Shown: positions 6,827 to 13,653 of the stretch, piece by piece
How the letters are laid out: each line of letters opens with the position of its first letter
Numbering within the stretch: the first letter of the stretch is position 1
Assembly (NCBI GenBank): GCA_022482925.1
Contig: JAKVOG010000007.1
Location: forward strand, 62,001-126,000
Direction: 5' to 3'
Origin: Selenomonas sp.
GTDB lineage: Bacteria > Bacillota > Negativicutes > Selenomonadales > Selenomonadaceae
DNA length: 64,000 nucleotides
Program-made: the position numbers and the translations under genes
The notes under the pieces: model-generated
What the model saw: the letters and a program-made list of their open reading frames with translations, nothing else
Told to the model about the DNA's origin: nothing
Database searches by the model: none

Positions 6827-7894
6827 TCAACGACTAGTGGGTACCTCATAATAATGGGTGGCATTTTTTATGCAGGAATAGGCATTTCCCGTTGATCCAA
6901 AATCAACATTTGCGGCATTTGCTGCCGTAAATATACAACGCAGCCCCTCAGCTTCATGGTAGACACCATCTCCATGAGCGAGCATAGTCTTACCATGAAC
7001 AATCACTTTCGATACTGGATTTGCGGAAGAAGGATGCGTTGCGCGTAAGACACGATAGAGCTGGTCATGTATTTCACTTTCCTTATCTTTTTGGGGATCA
7101 ACGGCAATCTCATACGTAACATCGAGAATCTTCCCACCATCTGCATCATCAGATACCTTTAGATCCGCATCCGGCTCTATCTTAGCAAGACGCTCCTTTA
7201 TCTGATTTAATGAATAACGTACCCATTCCTCATACTGAGCCTGCTCATCATAAGCCTGCTGGGCCATATAGTTTTGCCATTCTTCATACTGGGCCTGTTG
7301 GTCATAGGCTTGCTGGGCGAGATAGTTCTGCCATTCCTCATACTGGGCCTGATCATCATAAGCTTTCTGGGCCATATAGTTTTGCCACTCTTCATATTGA
7401 GCTTGTTTATCATAATCTTCCTGCGTAGGCGATGAATCAGTCGGAGTATCTGGCGCAGAGGCTACTTCTGATGCAACTGGCACATTATCAGTAGGCTGGA
7501 CTTGCTCGGCAACAGTTTGCTGAGCCTGATTTGCATCCGCTTGTTCCTGCTCCTTCTTCTGTGCCATCCAGGCTTCATATTTTGCCTGCTTGTCATAGTT
7601 TTCCTGTGCCTTGCGGTCTTGATAGGCCTGTTTATCTTCCGGCGATTCCGTCACCGCGTAGCCTGACAAAGTAATAAACAGCAGAACCGCTGCAATGCCG
7701 CTGTGTTTGAGCTTAGTTTTCCAGGTATGTTTTCTTCGTATCAAAGACCACAATAAAGTGACTGCTTGATATAGAATGTAAAGAAATATAACGCATGATA
7801 TGCATTCAAAGAATTCTGCCGTTGATGCTGCTGTACTATAAGCAAACAATGTAAATGCTGCCCATGCAGCATATTTTAAATATAGCTTTTTCAT
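6827..7894 (-). CDS. Membrane protein with four 18-residue coiled repeats
   Basis: A 355-residue protein, not recognised. The N-terminus holds two or three membrane segments: about 8-28, 34-52 (CISCVIFLYILYQAVTLLW) and 65-83 (SGIAAVLLFITLSGYA). A charged, Gln/Ala-rich helical region follows, with four near-identical 18-residue units around QAQYEEWQNYMAQQAYD (54-bp DNA repeats, plus-strand about 7210-7420) and a more degenerate copy (QAKYEAWMAQKK) earlier. The C-terminal 120 residues form a compact domain with Cys residues (GLRCIFTAANAANVDFG). An ATG with a GAGGAATCGAT ribosome site supports the start. It could be an envelope spacer or stress sensor. Confidence 0.75.
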   Translation of the reverse strand: MKKLYLKYAAWAAFTLFAYSTAASTAEFFECISCVIFLYILYQAVTLLWSLIRRKHTWKTKLKHSGIAAVLLFITLSGYAVTESPEDKQAYQDRKAQENYDKQAKYEAWMAQKKEQEQADANQAQQTVAEQVQPTDNVPVASEVASAPDTPTDSSPTQEDYDKQAQYEEWQNYMAQKAYDDQAQYEEWQNYLAQQAYDQQAQYEEWQNYMAQQAYDEQAQYEEWVRYSLNQIKERLAKIEPDADLKVSDDADGGKILDVTYEIAVDPQKDKESEIHDQLYRVLRATHPSSANPVSKVIVHGKTMLAHGDGVYHEAEGLRCIFTAANAANVDFGSTGNAYSCIKNATHYYEVPTSR

Positions 7895-8053
7895 ATCGAT
7901 TCCTCTATTTTACCGTCCAAATTTAATCCCATTTTTATTTTAGCACTTGCCTTAATCCTGTCAATATTTTTACATATAAGGCAGGATTTTATATGTTAGG
8001 CTAGAAGTAAGTATCTATATGTTAGTAATATGCTATATAACGGAGGAATTTGC

Positions 8054-8500
8054 ATGAGAAAAATAAGCGTAATATTATTGACGGCATTTTCTATATGGTT
8101 AGGGGGCGGAATTATTCCATCCAATATGATGCCTCATGTCTATGCAGCAAGCAGTTATTGGAACGGTGACAGGAACTATCCGCTATTGCAGCATCTTCAA
8201 CGGAATTGGAAGGATTATTATACGTATCTGGATAGCTCTTCTGTTGTAGTTAAGAAAGATGAATCCCATGATCATCACATTGATATCATATGGGCTCAAA
8301 ACCATCTCAAAGTATCGGATAATCAGGTCAAAGAAGTCTCTACCTATTGGTTCCGTGATTATAATGGAACGATGTATGTATCTTCAAATGGTCAAAATTG
8401 GCGGCAATTTGATCCTTTTGATACTTCTGATGCGTACGGTGCTGTAGCGGCTGGTTGCCGAGAAGGCTGGAAAGTTGCGTTCGGAGTAGTATTTTCTTGA
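8054..8500 (+). CDS. Secreted protein of unknown function (paralogue of 9847-10308)
   Basis: The 148-residue protein starts at ATG 8054 behind CGGAGG, with a signal peptide (MRKISVILLTAFSIWLGGGI, cleavage probably after VYAA). The mature part opens with SSYWNGDRNYPLLQ and later has a YVSSNGQNWRQFDPFDTSDAY segment. The same order, W-x-GD-x-NYP then a Tyr-rich strand and 'S-x-x-G-x-x-W', occurs in the minus-strand protein at 9847-10308, so the two are paralogues. No enzymatic motif is seen; an envelope or periplasmic role is inferred. Confidence 0.7.
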   Translation: MRKISVILLTAFSIWLGGGIIPSNMMPHVYAASSYWNGDRNYPLLQHLQRNWKDYYTYLDSSSVVVKKDESHDHHIDIIWAQNHLKVSDNQVKEVSTYWFRDYNGTMYVSSNGQNWRQFDPFDTSDAYGAVAAGCREGWKVAFGVVFS

Positions 8501-8516
8501 ATCGATTTAGTAAATT

Positions 8517-8557
8517 AAAAACCACGAATCCTGCCCGTTGACAAAATCCGTGGTTTG
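8517..8557 (-). terminator. Terminator of the toxin transcript
   Basis: On the minus strand, arms AACCACGGAT and ATTCGTGGTT (one G-U pair) enclose a 16-nt loop and are followed by five U. It lies 124 bp downstream of the toxin stop, and the antisense promoter's -35 sits in its loop, so the two transcripts overlap fully. Confidence 0.65.
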
Positions 8558-8565
8558 GTTATAAT
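8538..8565 (+). promoter_or_regulatory. Consensus promoter of the antisense RNA
   Basis: TTGACA (8538-8543), 16-bp spacer, TATAAT (8560-8565). Both hexamers match the sigma-70/SigA consensus exactly. No protein gene follows on the plus strand; the first downstream signal is the terminator at 8639-8664. Confidence 0.8.
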
Positions 8566-8571
8566 TATAAG

Positions 8572-8664
8572 TAATAGAGCAGTTGACGTTGCAACCGTCG
8601 GCTCTCTCCAGAAATTTTGAGTTTGAAGGAAAGCCGTCCAGCCGCCGCGAAGCGGCTTTTTTTC
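8572..8664 (+). ncRNA. Predicted antisense RNA antitoxin (RatA-like)
   Basis: A transcript of about 90 nt is predicted from the perfect promoter to the hairpin AGCCGC-CGCGAA-GCGGCT followed by seven U (8639-8664). It contains no open frame and runs antisense to the 3' untranslated region of the small hydrophobic toxin at 8681-8758. This is the arrangement of TxpA/RatA type I toxin-antitoxin loci, where the RNA pairs with the toxin mRNA tail and triggers its decay. Confidence 0.7.
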
Positions 8665-8680
8665 ATGCTATCGTTAGCGT

Positions 8681-8758
8681 TTATTTACGAAACGAAAGAA
8701 TGGCGATGATCAGCATGCCGAAAGTCAGCATGAGCATCAATGACTCGTATGTAGTCAT
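8681..8758 (-). CDS. Holin-like type I toxin peptide (TxpA/Hol_Tox family)
   Basis: The 25-residue peptide begins MTTYESLMLMLTFGML and ends with a hydrophobic stretch and FRK. It matches the 'putative holin-like toxin' pattern of Firmicutes (MTTYE-x-L..., one membrane helix, basic end). A GGGAGGTGG ribosome site lies just upstream. Such peptides insert in the membrane and are silenced by an overlapping antisense RNA, here predicted at 8572-8664. A TATACT -10 is visible on the minus strand near 8820. It is probably an addiction module that stabilises the element. The main uncertainty is that the peptide is very short. Confidence 0.8.
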   Translation of the reverse strand: MTTYESLMLMLTFGMLIIAILSFRK

Positions 8759-8834
8759 AGGCGCCACCTCCCTTGCGGGAACGTGAAAAAGCCCACGCCG
8801 TCAACTGCCCTTCGATTAGTATAGCATAAATTCG

Positions 8835-8863
8835 GATGTCCGCATAGGTCGGACATCTTTTTT
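8835..8863 (+). terminator. Intrinsic terminator
   Basis: GATGTCCG / CGGACATC arms with a 7-nt loop and six T. It insulates the downstream DUF1659 promoter from read-through coming from the toxin-antitoxin locus. Confidence 0.75.
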
Positions 8864-8864
8864 G

Positions 8865-8893
8865 TTGTCTTTGACTGGTCAACTCGGTATGAT
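8865..8893 (+). promoter_or_regulatory. Promoter of the DUF1659 operon with operator-like spacer
   Basis: TTGTCT (8865-8870), 17-bp spacer, TATGAT (8888-8893). The spacer begins with TTGACTGGTCAA (8871-8882), the motif repeated elsewhere in the element, so a regulator bound there would block or remodel the promoter. Confidence 0.6.
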
Positions 8894-8899
8894 GGAACC

Positions 8900-9104
8900 A
8901 TAGAAGCATATATGCTCCTGATTCATGGAACGCAGGCACGGAATGACTGCGTCCGCTGTTCCCTGTTTACGCTGTCGGCCGCTTTCCCTGAGCGGTTGAT
9001 ATAAAGGTTGTCATTCCGCAGCAGAGCCGAACGGTATGACAGCCGTGCGGCTCTGTTGCATCTATACACATGACCATTGCCATACATTCTAAGGAGGGAT
9101 TCTT
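8900..9104 (+). ncRNA. Structured 5' leader of the DUF1659 operon
   Basis: About 205 nt lie between the predicted start of transcription and the first gene. Several hairpins can form: GGAAC...GTTCC with inner GCAG/CTGC (8924-8962), CCGCT/AGCGG (about 8980-8996) and GCAGAGCCG/CGGCTCTGT (about 9018-9058). I do not recognise a known riboswitch. A regulatory or processed leader is possible. Confidence 0.4.
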
Positions 9105-9326
9105 ATGGCAGTACGAAACAGCCAGACCAGTACACTGAAGCTGAAGCTTCAGACTGGCATGAACGCAAAGGGTGAGCCGAAGGTGGCCATCCATACGTTC
9201 AGTCACTTCAATCCAGCCATGGCCGATGACGATTATCTCGCTCTCGGCAACGCCATCGGCAAACTGCAGACCTTACCGGTTCTGTTCGTAGGCCGTACGG
9301 ATTCGGCCGACCTGACGGCAGAATAA
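9105..9326 (+). CDS. DUF1659 family protein
   Basis: A 73-residue protein from ATG 9105 behind AAGGAGGGATT. The family pattern is present: an N-terminal strand (STLKLKLQTGMNAKGEPK), a 'tf-s-h-f-n-P' turn, then a helix ending GNAIGKLQTLPV. Members are small intracellular proteins of unknown function in endospore-lineage Firmicutes and are nearly always followed by a DUF2922 gene and often YvrJ, as here (14 bp to the next start). Confidence 0.85.
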   Translation: MAVRNSQTSTLKLKLQTGMNAKGEPKVAIHTFSHFNPAMADDDYLALGNAIGKLQTLPVLFVGRTDSADLTAE

Positions 9327-9340
9327 GGAGGTAGCGCAGT

Positions 9341-9554
9341 ATGAAAACCACACTCGAAGTAATCTTCCTGCTGGAGGATGGCAAATCGACCACCTTTGAG
9401 CTGGAGAACCCACGCACAGATCTCACGAAAGCAGAGGTTGTGGCTGTGGCCAATAACATGATCGAGAAGAAGGCACTCCAGATTAGCGGTCTGAACCTTG
9501 CAGCCGTGAAGAATGCCTTTGTCCGCAAAGTGGATGAAGGTCAGCCTCGCCTAA
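9341..9554 (+). CDS. DUF2922 family protein, apparent frameshift near the end
   Basis: The ATG at 9341 follows AAGGAGGTAGC. The 66 residues that are in frame (KTTLEVIFLLEDGKSTTFEL..., SGLNLAAVKNAFVRKVDE) fit DUF2922, the usual partner of DUF1659. As read, the frame then runs on through a terminator to 9649 with a Pro/Arg-rich tail. Removing one G near 9539-9540 restores a short end, VDEVSLA-stop, at 9554, just ahead of the terminator and typical of the family. A single-base insertion in the sequence is therefore likely. Function unknown. Confidence 0.8.
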
Positions 9555-9584
9555 CCCGTTCCCCGCGTGCCCGACACGCAGAAG

Positions 9585-9613
9585 AGCCCCGGCACAGATG
9601 CCGGGGCTTTATT
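9585..9613 (+). terminator. Intrinsic terminator between DUF2922 and yvrJ
   Basis: AGCCCCGGCA / TGCCGGGGCT around CAGA, then TTTATTT. It probably attenuates expression of the downstream YvrJ gene relative to the first two. Confidence 0.85.
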
Positions 9614-9630
9614 TGTAGAAAGGACCCATC

Positions 9631-9780
9631 ATGGAACAGACTATCCTGACCGCGATCTCGGCCGTCGGCTTTCCCATCGTCGTGACCTTCTACCTGCTGA
9701 CCCGGTTCCAGAATTCCATGGACCGCTTCACCGAGCAGCTGGGCGAACTGGTGAAAGAGCTGCAGCACAGCCGGAGCTGA
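9631..9780 (+). CDS. yvrJ: YvrJ family small membrane protein
   Basis: A 49-residue peptide from ATG 9631 with a GAAAGGACC ribosome site. One membrane helix carries the family signature (AVGFPIVVTFYLLTRF) and is followed by an amphipathic helix (SMDRFTEQLGELVKELQ). YvrJ proteins accompany DUF1659/DUF2922 genes in many Firmicutes. Their role is not known; a membrane anchor or small regulator is possible. A strong terminator starts at its stop codon. Confidence 0.85.
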   Translation: MEQTILTAISAVGFPIVVTFYLLTRFQNSMDRFTEQLGELVKELQHSRS

Positions 9781-9835
9781 AAAGAGCGGAGCCGCTAGTC
9801 AGTCAAAATTGACTGGTCAGCGGCTTCGCTCTTTT
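9780..9835. terminator. Long bidirectional terminator
   Basis: An imperfect stem of more than 20 bp, with arms AAAAGAGCG and CGCTCTTTT outermost and AGCCGCT/AGCGGCT inside, serves both yvrJ (+) and the secreted-protein gene at 9847 (-). The TTGACTGGTCA motif (9809-9819) forms part of the apical stem. Confidence 0.85.
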
Positions 9836-9846
9836 GCTGCCATAAA

Positions 9847-10308
9847 TCAGATCGGCCAATGATTTCTTAATTCAACCCCAGATGCCCCTTTCACGAGACG
9901 ATAGGCGCGATCAAAATAGCCCACACTGAACAGCTTTTTGGTATCATTCCATTTTCTTCCATCAAATGAGTAATAGGTTTTACCAGTCTGCCTGTTTTCG
10001 GACAGATACATCGTCTGCTGGCCGCCCATACTTTCTGATGTATTATTTTGTCCCATATGCCGCTCAAAGCAGACATCATATGAGATAATCGCAATCTTTA
10101 TACGGTTTGCCGTATTTTCCGAAAGATAGGCGGAACTGACATCCCAGATATTGCCCGCGCCGGTTCCCCGACTCCATACAGGATAATTTATATCACCATG
10201 CCAGCATTCTACCCCATCTACTCTTGCCGTCGAAGAATATGCCTGGGCATTTACTGGGAACATACAGACAGCCAGGAGCATAAAGCTTAACAGGAACAAC
10301 TTCTTCAT
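9847..10308 (-). CDS. Secreted protein of unknown function (paralogue of 8054-8500)
   Basis: The 153-residue protein starts at ATG 10308 behind GGAGGGGATATC. Signal peptide: MKKLFLLSFMLLAVCMFP, cleavage likely after AQA. The mature protein has VECWHGDINYPVWSRG, IKIAIISYDVCFERHMG and TMYLSENRQTGKTYYSFDGR, in the same order as the paralogue at 8054. Two Cys residues could form a disulfide. Its promoter (10349-10377) is back to back with the start of the large RNA at 10399. Function unknown; envelope or surface role inferred. Confidence 0.75.
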   Translation of the reverse strand: MKKLFLLSFMLLAVCMFPVNAQAYSSTARVDGVECWHGDINYPVWSRGTGAGNIWDVSSAYLSENTANRIKIAIISYDVCFERHMGQNNTSESMGGQQTMYLSENRQTGKTYYSFDGRKWNDTKKLFSVGYFDRAYRLVKGASGVELRNHWPI

Positions 10309-10348
10309 GATATCCCCTCCATATATCGTCATTGATTCCATCTTTTTA

Positions 10349-10377
10349 ATTATAGCAGACTGCCAGACTGCTGTCAT
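10349..10377 (-). promoter_or_regulatory. Promoter of the secreted-protein gene
   Basis: Minus strand: ATGACA (10372-10377), 17-bp spacer, TATAAT (10349-10354), about 40 bp before the start codon. It diverges from the large RNA. Confidence 0.7.
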
Positions 10378-10398
10378 AGGGATTAACGGAGGTGTGGT

Positions 10399-11826
10399 GG
10401 CGAGCTGGATGCGAGCCCGTTCCGGCCATGTGATGTGGCGGTGTCGGTAACGACGTGGAGACCGGAGGCGGGCGAAGACTGCCGGAGGTGTCCACCAAAG
10501 GAACGGACACCCGGGCCTGTGACGTGGATTGCGTGGGGAGAGTCTGACGGCGGACTGGAGCATGTCCGAATGGATGGAGGGCTCCTACCAGTGGGGAAAG
10601 AGGGCGAAGACCTGAGCCCCCGCGCTGGCAGGAGACTGGAATCCTGAGCGGCGGTCGGAGGGCAGCCGTCAGTCTCTCCCCACTGATCGGCGATGCTGTC
10701 TGATCTCGCCGCACTCTCGGCGTCGTCTGCGACGTGGGCCCTTCGGGTCCACTCAAGCAGCTGGACGCTGGCGAACTGGTGCTCTTTCGCATCATGGCCA
10801 TTGTTCGGCGGCGGCTCAGCCGCCCGCTGCCGGACCTGCGCGGAGTGACGGGAGACTCCCGCCCCATGGACGGGGCGGTGCGGGCGCGGGCTGGACGTAA
10901 GCCGGATGCGCCATGGAATAGTTCCGATAATGCTAGCGACTGTATATCGGATGAAGGGGGGCGAAGCATCCGGTGGATGCTTCGCGGCTGACAGGTTTAT
11001 CGAGTTGTCGGATGAGCATTCCCTATCGAGTTTGCAAGGACCAGTCCCGGACAAGGGAGAAGTGCCAGCCCGGACAGATTGCTGCCGGGGGCTGGTACTG
11101 GCTGGCGGCCTTATCCAGCCTATCGGATGAGCCCTACCAGGCAGGGCGGCTGGCCGGTCTTATCGCTCCAGCGGATGTGCGCACTTCCCTTGCTTTCCTC
11201 GAACGTTCCCATACAAGACGGCCCTCCAGCCGTTAGGGGCCCCACTTTCCGATATGCCGCGGGTTATCGGAACTATTCCCGCAGGTTTGGGCGCCACGGA
11301 TGAGCGAGAAGCTGGGACTTGCTTTTATGACCATAAAGGCGAGTACGTGGCGGTCCTGACGACGTGGATGGTGCGGACCGCGCGGGTCAGGCAGAGCCAG
11401 CCGCAGGCGGGCTGGCCCGCACGGGCTGCGCTGTCCACCAAAGGAAGGAGCTGCCTCGTGCCAGGGACGGGATGCCAAGTCCTGGCGGTCACGCTTTGAG
11501 CCGGGCTTCCTGCTCTCCGGCGTACTCCTGCGACGTGGACGGCCCGGAGCTGGCGGCGCTGACGGTATGGACGGGCGGGAATGCCTTGGGCTATGGTGAT
11601 CATGCGCTGCGGGTATGAATCCCACCTGCGCGGCCAGTGGAGAGCGGTCCACCAAAGCTGTGGTACGCAAAGGCCCCAAGCAGAGGTGGGCAGTCTATGG
11701 AAGCGGAGCGGAGCCTGCCGGTCGCAGGTCGGTGGCAGAGCCCCGCTGGAAGACGAGCTGCTCACGTCTGCGCCGGATGCAGAAATACAAAAGCAGAAAA
11801 TCATTGAGCTGTGATTTTCCGCTTTC
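10399..11826 (+). ncRNA. Very large structured RNA, copy A (undescribed family?)
   Basis: About 1.4 kb of GC-rich sequence has no credible gene but many helices. It is homologous to the minus-strand segment 15072-16515. Shared blocks include GGCGAGCTGGATGCGAGCCC (10399-10418), the GTCG-GTAA-CGAC hairpin (10443-10454), the GGTGTCC/GGACACC hairpin (10487-10511), a 60-nt block 56/60 identical (10576-10635), a 27/28 block at 11531-11558 and a 22-nt identical block (11647-11668). The words CGACGTGG (10451, 10730, 11360, 11531) and GTCCACCAAAG (10490, 11433, 11647) recur. The middle (about 10760-11340) is variable. The 3' hairpin at 11790-11825 plus U-run is the likely terminator. I cannot match it to GOLLD, ROOL, OLE or HEARO from memory; it is longer than all of them. 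Confidence 0.7.
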
Positions 11827-11845
11827 TTGTGATTCTTATTTTTTT
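11790..11845 (+). terminator. Terminal hairpin of RNA copy A
   Basis: Fourteen-base arms (AAAGCAGAAAATCA / TGATTTTCCGCTTT, one G-U) with an 8-nt loop are followed shortly by a run of nine or more T (about 11840). The convergent protein gene ends at 11836. Confidence 0.7.
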
Positions 11846-12066
11846 TTGACTTCCAACAGTTTATGATTGTACCGATCTACGAATGCCTTATTTGTCTGGT
11901 AGAATTTCTTTACATCATTGACTAATCCTTCACCAATAGAATCCGGAATTAACTGTGTCGTTCGCTTGGCTTCTGGTACAGCCGAAAAATCATCATGTTT
12001 CCAAGATCCGCTATAATCTTCATCTGTATCTTGTGATAGATAGGTCATGGAGTTGCTTATCATATT
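11836..12066 (-). pseudogene. C-terminal part of the IS4-split secreted protein gene
   Basis: This is the 3' part of the gene whose 5' part is 13654-14310. Deleting the IS4-family element and one copy of the 6-bp duplication joins the halves in frame (...ICKLKYNM + ISNSMTYLSQDTDED...). This segment contains QLIPDSIGEGLVNDVKKFY, equivalent to FIVPDSIEERIFNAAVILC at the end of the homologous gene 14382-15065. It is out of reach of its own start codon now. Confidence 0.85.
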
Positions 12067-13653
12067 ACTCAAACTTCGCAGTTGTGAAACGGTCCATTAA
12101 TTCTTAAATCAACTTTTTCAAAATAAAATAGCATAAGTCATCTCCGCTTTGTATAATGAAAGTGACAAAAATCCATAACACAAACGGAGGGCTTATGCCA
12201 TGAATATTGTAGCACATCATCATCGTTCCAGTGAACTCCTTTCTTCAAAAATCTCGCATTTTCTTGAAGAATTCCATGTCAGCAAGATTCTCAGATCTTG
12301 TAATGCATATAAAGTACGCGGATTTTCAGCAAAAACGGTATTTCAGGTTGCCTTTGAAAATGCATTCAGCAACAAATCGTTTTTTCAGAAGGAGAAAGAG
12401 ACTTTGCCCTCTCTCCCCTTTGCCAAAGATACGTTTTACCGTTTCATGAACTCCTGCAGTGTCAACTGGCGTAAGTTTACGCTTCAGCTGGGCTTTGCTG
12501 TTATCCATAAAATTGCTCCGCTTACGGATGAGAGTCGTCGCAATGTGCTCATAATCGATGATTCTCTTTTCAGCAGATCTCGTTCCAAGAAGGTTGAGCT
12601 GCTGGCAAAGGTCTATGACCATGTGGAGCACAAATATACCAAAGGTTTCCGCATGCTGACGCTTGGATGGAGTGATGGTAATTCATTCCTTCCGCTCAGT
12701 CATTGCCTGCTTTCCTCTGCCAACCGTGAAAACCGTCTGCAGGAAGCGTCCGTTGGCGTTGATGCCAGGAGTAATGGCGGTAAGCAACGTAAGCTGGCAC
12801 AGACTAAAGCAACCAGCGTACTCCAGACGCTTCTGAAAGAGGCGAAAGCAGTCGAAATTCCAGCTAAGTATGTTCTCTTTGACACCTGGTTCTGTTCGCC
12901 GATTTCGCTGATTCAAATCAAGGAAATCGGCTACGACGTTATTGCCATGGTCAAGAAATCGGAGACCATCCATTTCCGTTACAATGGCCGAATGCAAAGC
13001 GCGCCAGCTATCTTCCGTGCTGCTACGAAACGTCGTGGGCGTGCCAAGTTCCTGCTTTCTGTAGAAGTTGAAGCAGTAAAAGACTCAATGTCAACACCGG
13101 TGAAATTAGTCTTCGTAAGGAACAAGAATAACCGTCAGGAGTATCTCATCCTAGCTTCGACTGATGTCAATCTGTCAGAAGAAGAAATCATTCAGACTTA
13201 TGGTAAGCGCTGGAATATTGAAGTCTTTTTCAAGATGTGCAAATCGTTCCTGAAGCTGGGGAAAGAAAACCGGACAATGTCTTATGATGCCATGACGGCT
13301 CATGTCTCCATTGTCTTTGCTCGTTACACGATGTTGTCGCTGGAGCAGCGCCGAAATGCAGATAAACGCAGCATTGGTGATCTGTTTTTTGCCTCGTATG
13401 ATGAGCTGCAAGATTTACGTTATATGGACGCGTTGCTATTGATTTTGAAAAAATTCATTGACAGGATAAAGGAACGAATGCTTTTCATGGAAAAAGAACT
13501 GGATGAGATGCTTAATTCTTTCTTAGAAAAACTGCCATTCTTATGGCACAACTGTTTGAAACACTGTGCATGATGTTGGCATTTAAGGAGTCACATTCCC
13601 TTGCTATGCATTATTGCAGGCTTGTTTGGGATGTGCGAAGTTTGAGTCATATT
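12061..13653 (+). mobile_element. IS4-family insertion sequence with target duplication
   Basis: The element spans 12067-13647 (1581 bp). The terminal inverted repeats share ACTCAAACTTCGCA exactly and further partial identity inside. It is flanked by a 6-bp direct repeat, CATATT (12061-12066 and 13648-13653). It carries one transposase gene. The intact ends, the exact duplication and the restorable target frame all indicate a recent insertion. Confidence 0.92.
12200..13573 (+). CDS. IS4-family transposase
   Basis: This 457-residue DDE transposase moves the element at 12067-13647. Catalytic residues: Asp in VLIIDDSLFSR (about 117), Asp in YVLFDTWFCSP (about 226) and Glu in the IS4 signature Y-x2-R-x3-E-x6-K (YGKRWNIEVFFKMCK, about 335-349), all present and in frame. 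The N-terminal 90 residues form a DNA-binding region. The ATG at 12200 follows GGAGGGCTTATGCC; the protein is full length and the copy may be active. Confidence 0.93.
   Translation: MNIVAHHHRSSELLSSKISHFLEEFHVSKILRSCNAYKVRGFSAKTVFQVAFENAFSNKSFFQKEKETLPSLPFAKDTFYRFMNSCSVNWRKFTLQLGFAVIHKIAPLTDESRRNVLIIDDSLFSRSRSKKVELLAKVYDHVEHKYTKGFRMLTLGWSDGNSFLPLSHCLLSSANRENRLQEASVGVDARSNGGKQRKLAQTKATSVLQTLLKEAKAVEIPAKYVLFDTWFCSPISLIQIKEIGYDVIAMVKKSETIHFRYNGRMQSAPAIFRAATKRRGRAKFLLSVEVEAVKDSMSTPVKLVFVRNKNNRQEYLILASTDVNLSEEEIIQTYGKRWNIEVFFKMCKSFLKLGKENRTMSYDAMTAHVSIVFARYTMLSLEQRRNADKRSIGDLFFASYDELQDLRYMDALLLILKKFIDRIKERMLFMEKELDEMLNSFLEKLPFLWHNCLKHCA

Noticed and set aside
1482-9836. A complete prophage
   Set aside because: Integrase, repressor, replication-type and amidase genes are present, but there is no terminase, portal, capsid or tail gene. 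It is better called an integrative element or phage remnant.
10346-11804. Overlapping long reading frames on both strands of RNA copy A (207, 223, 159 and 148 codons)
   Set aside because: They are stop-poor because of high GC, lack ribosome sites, have Arg/Pro/Ser-rich low-quality composition and are not conserved in copy B, whereas stems and short blocks are.
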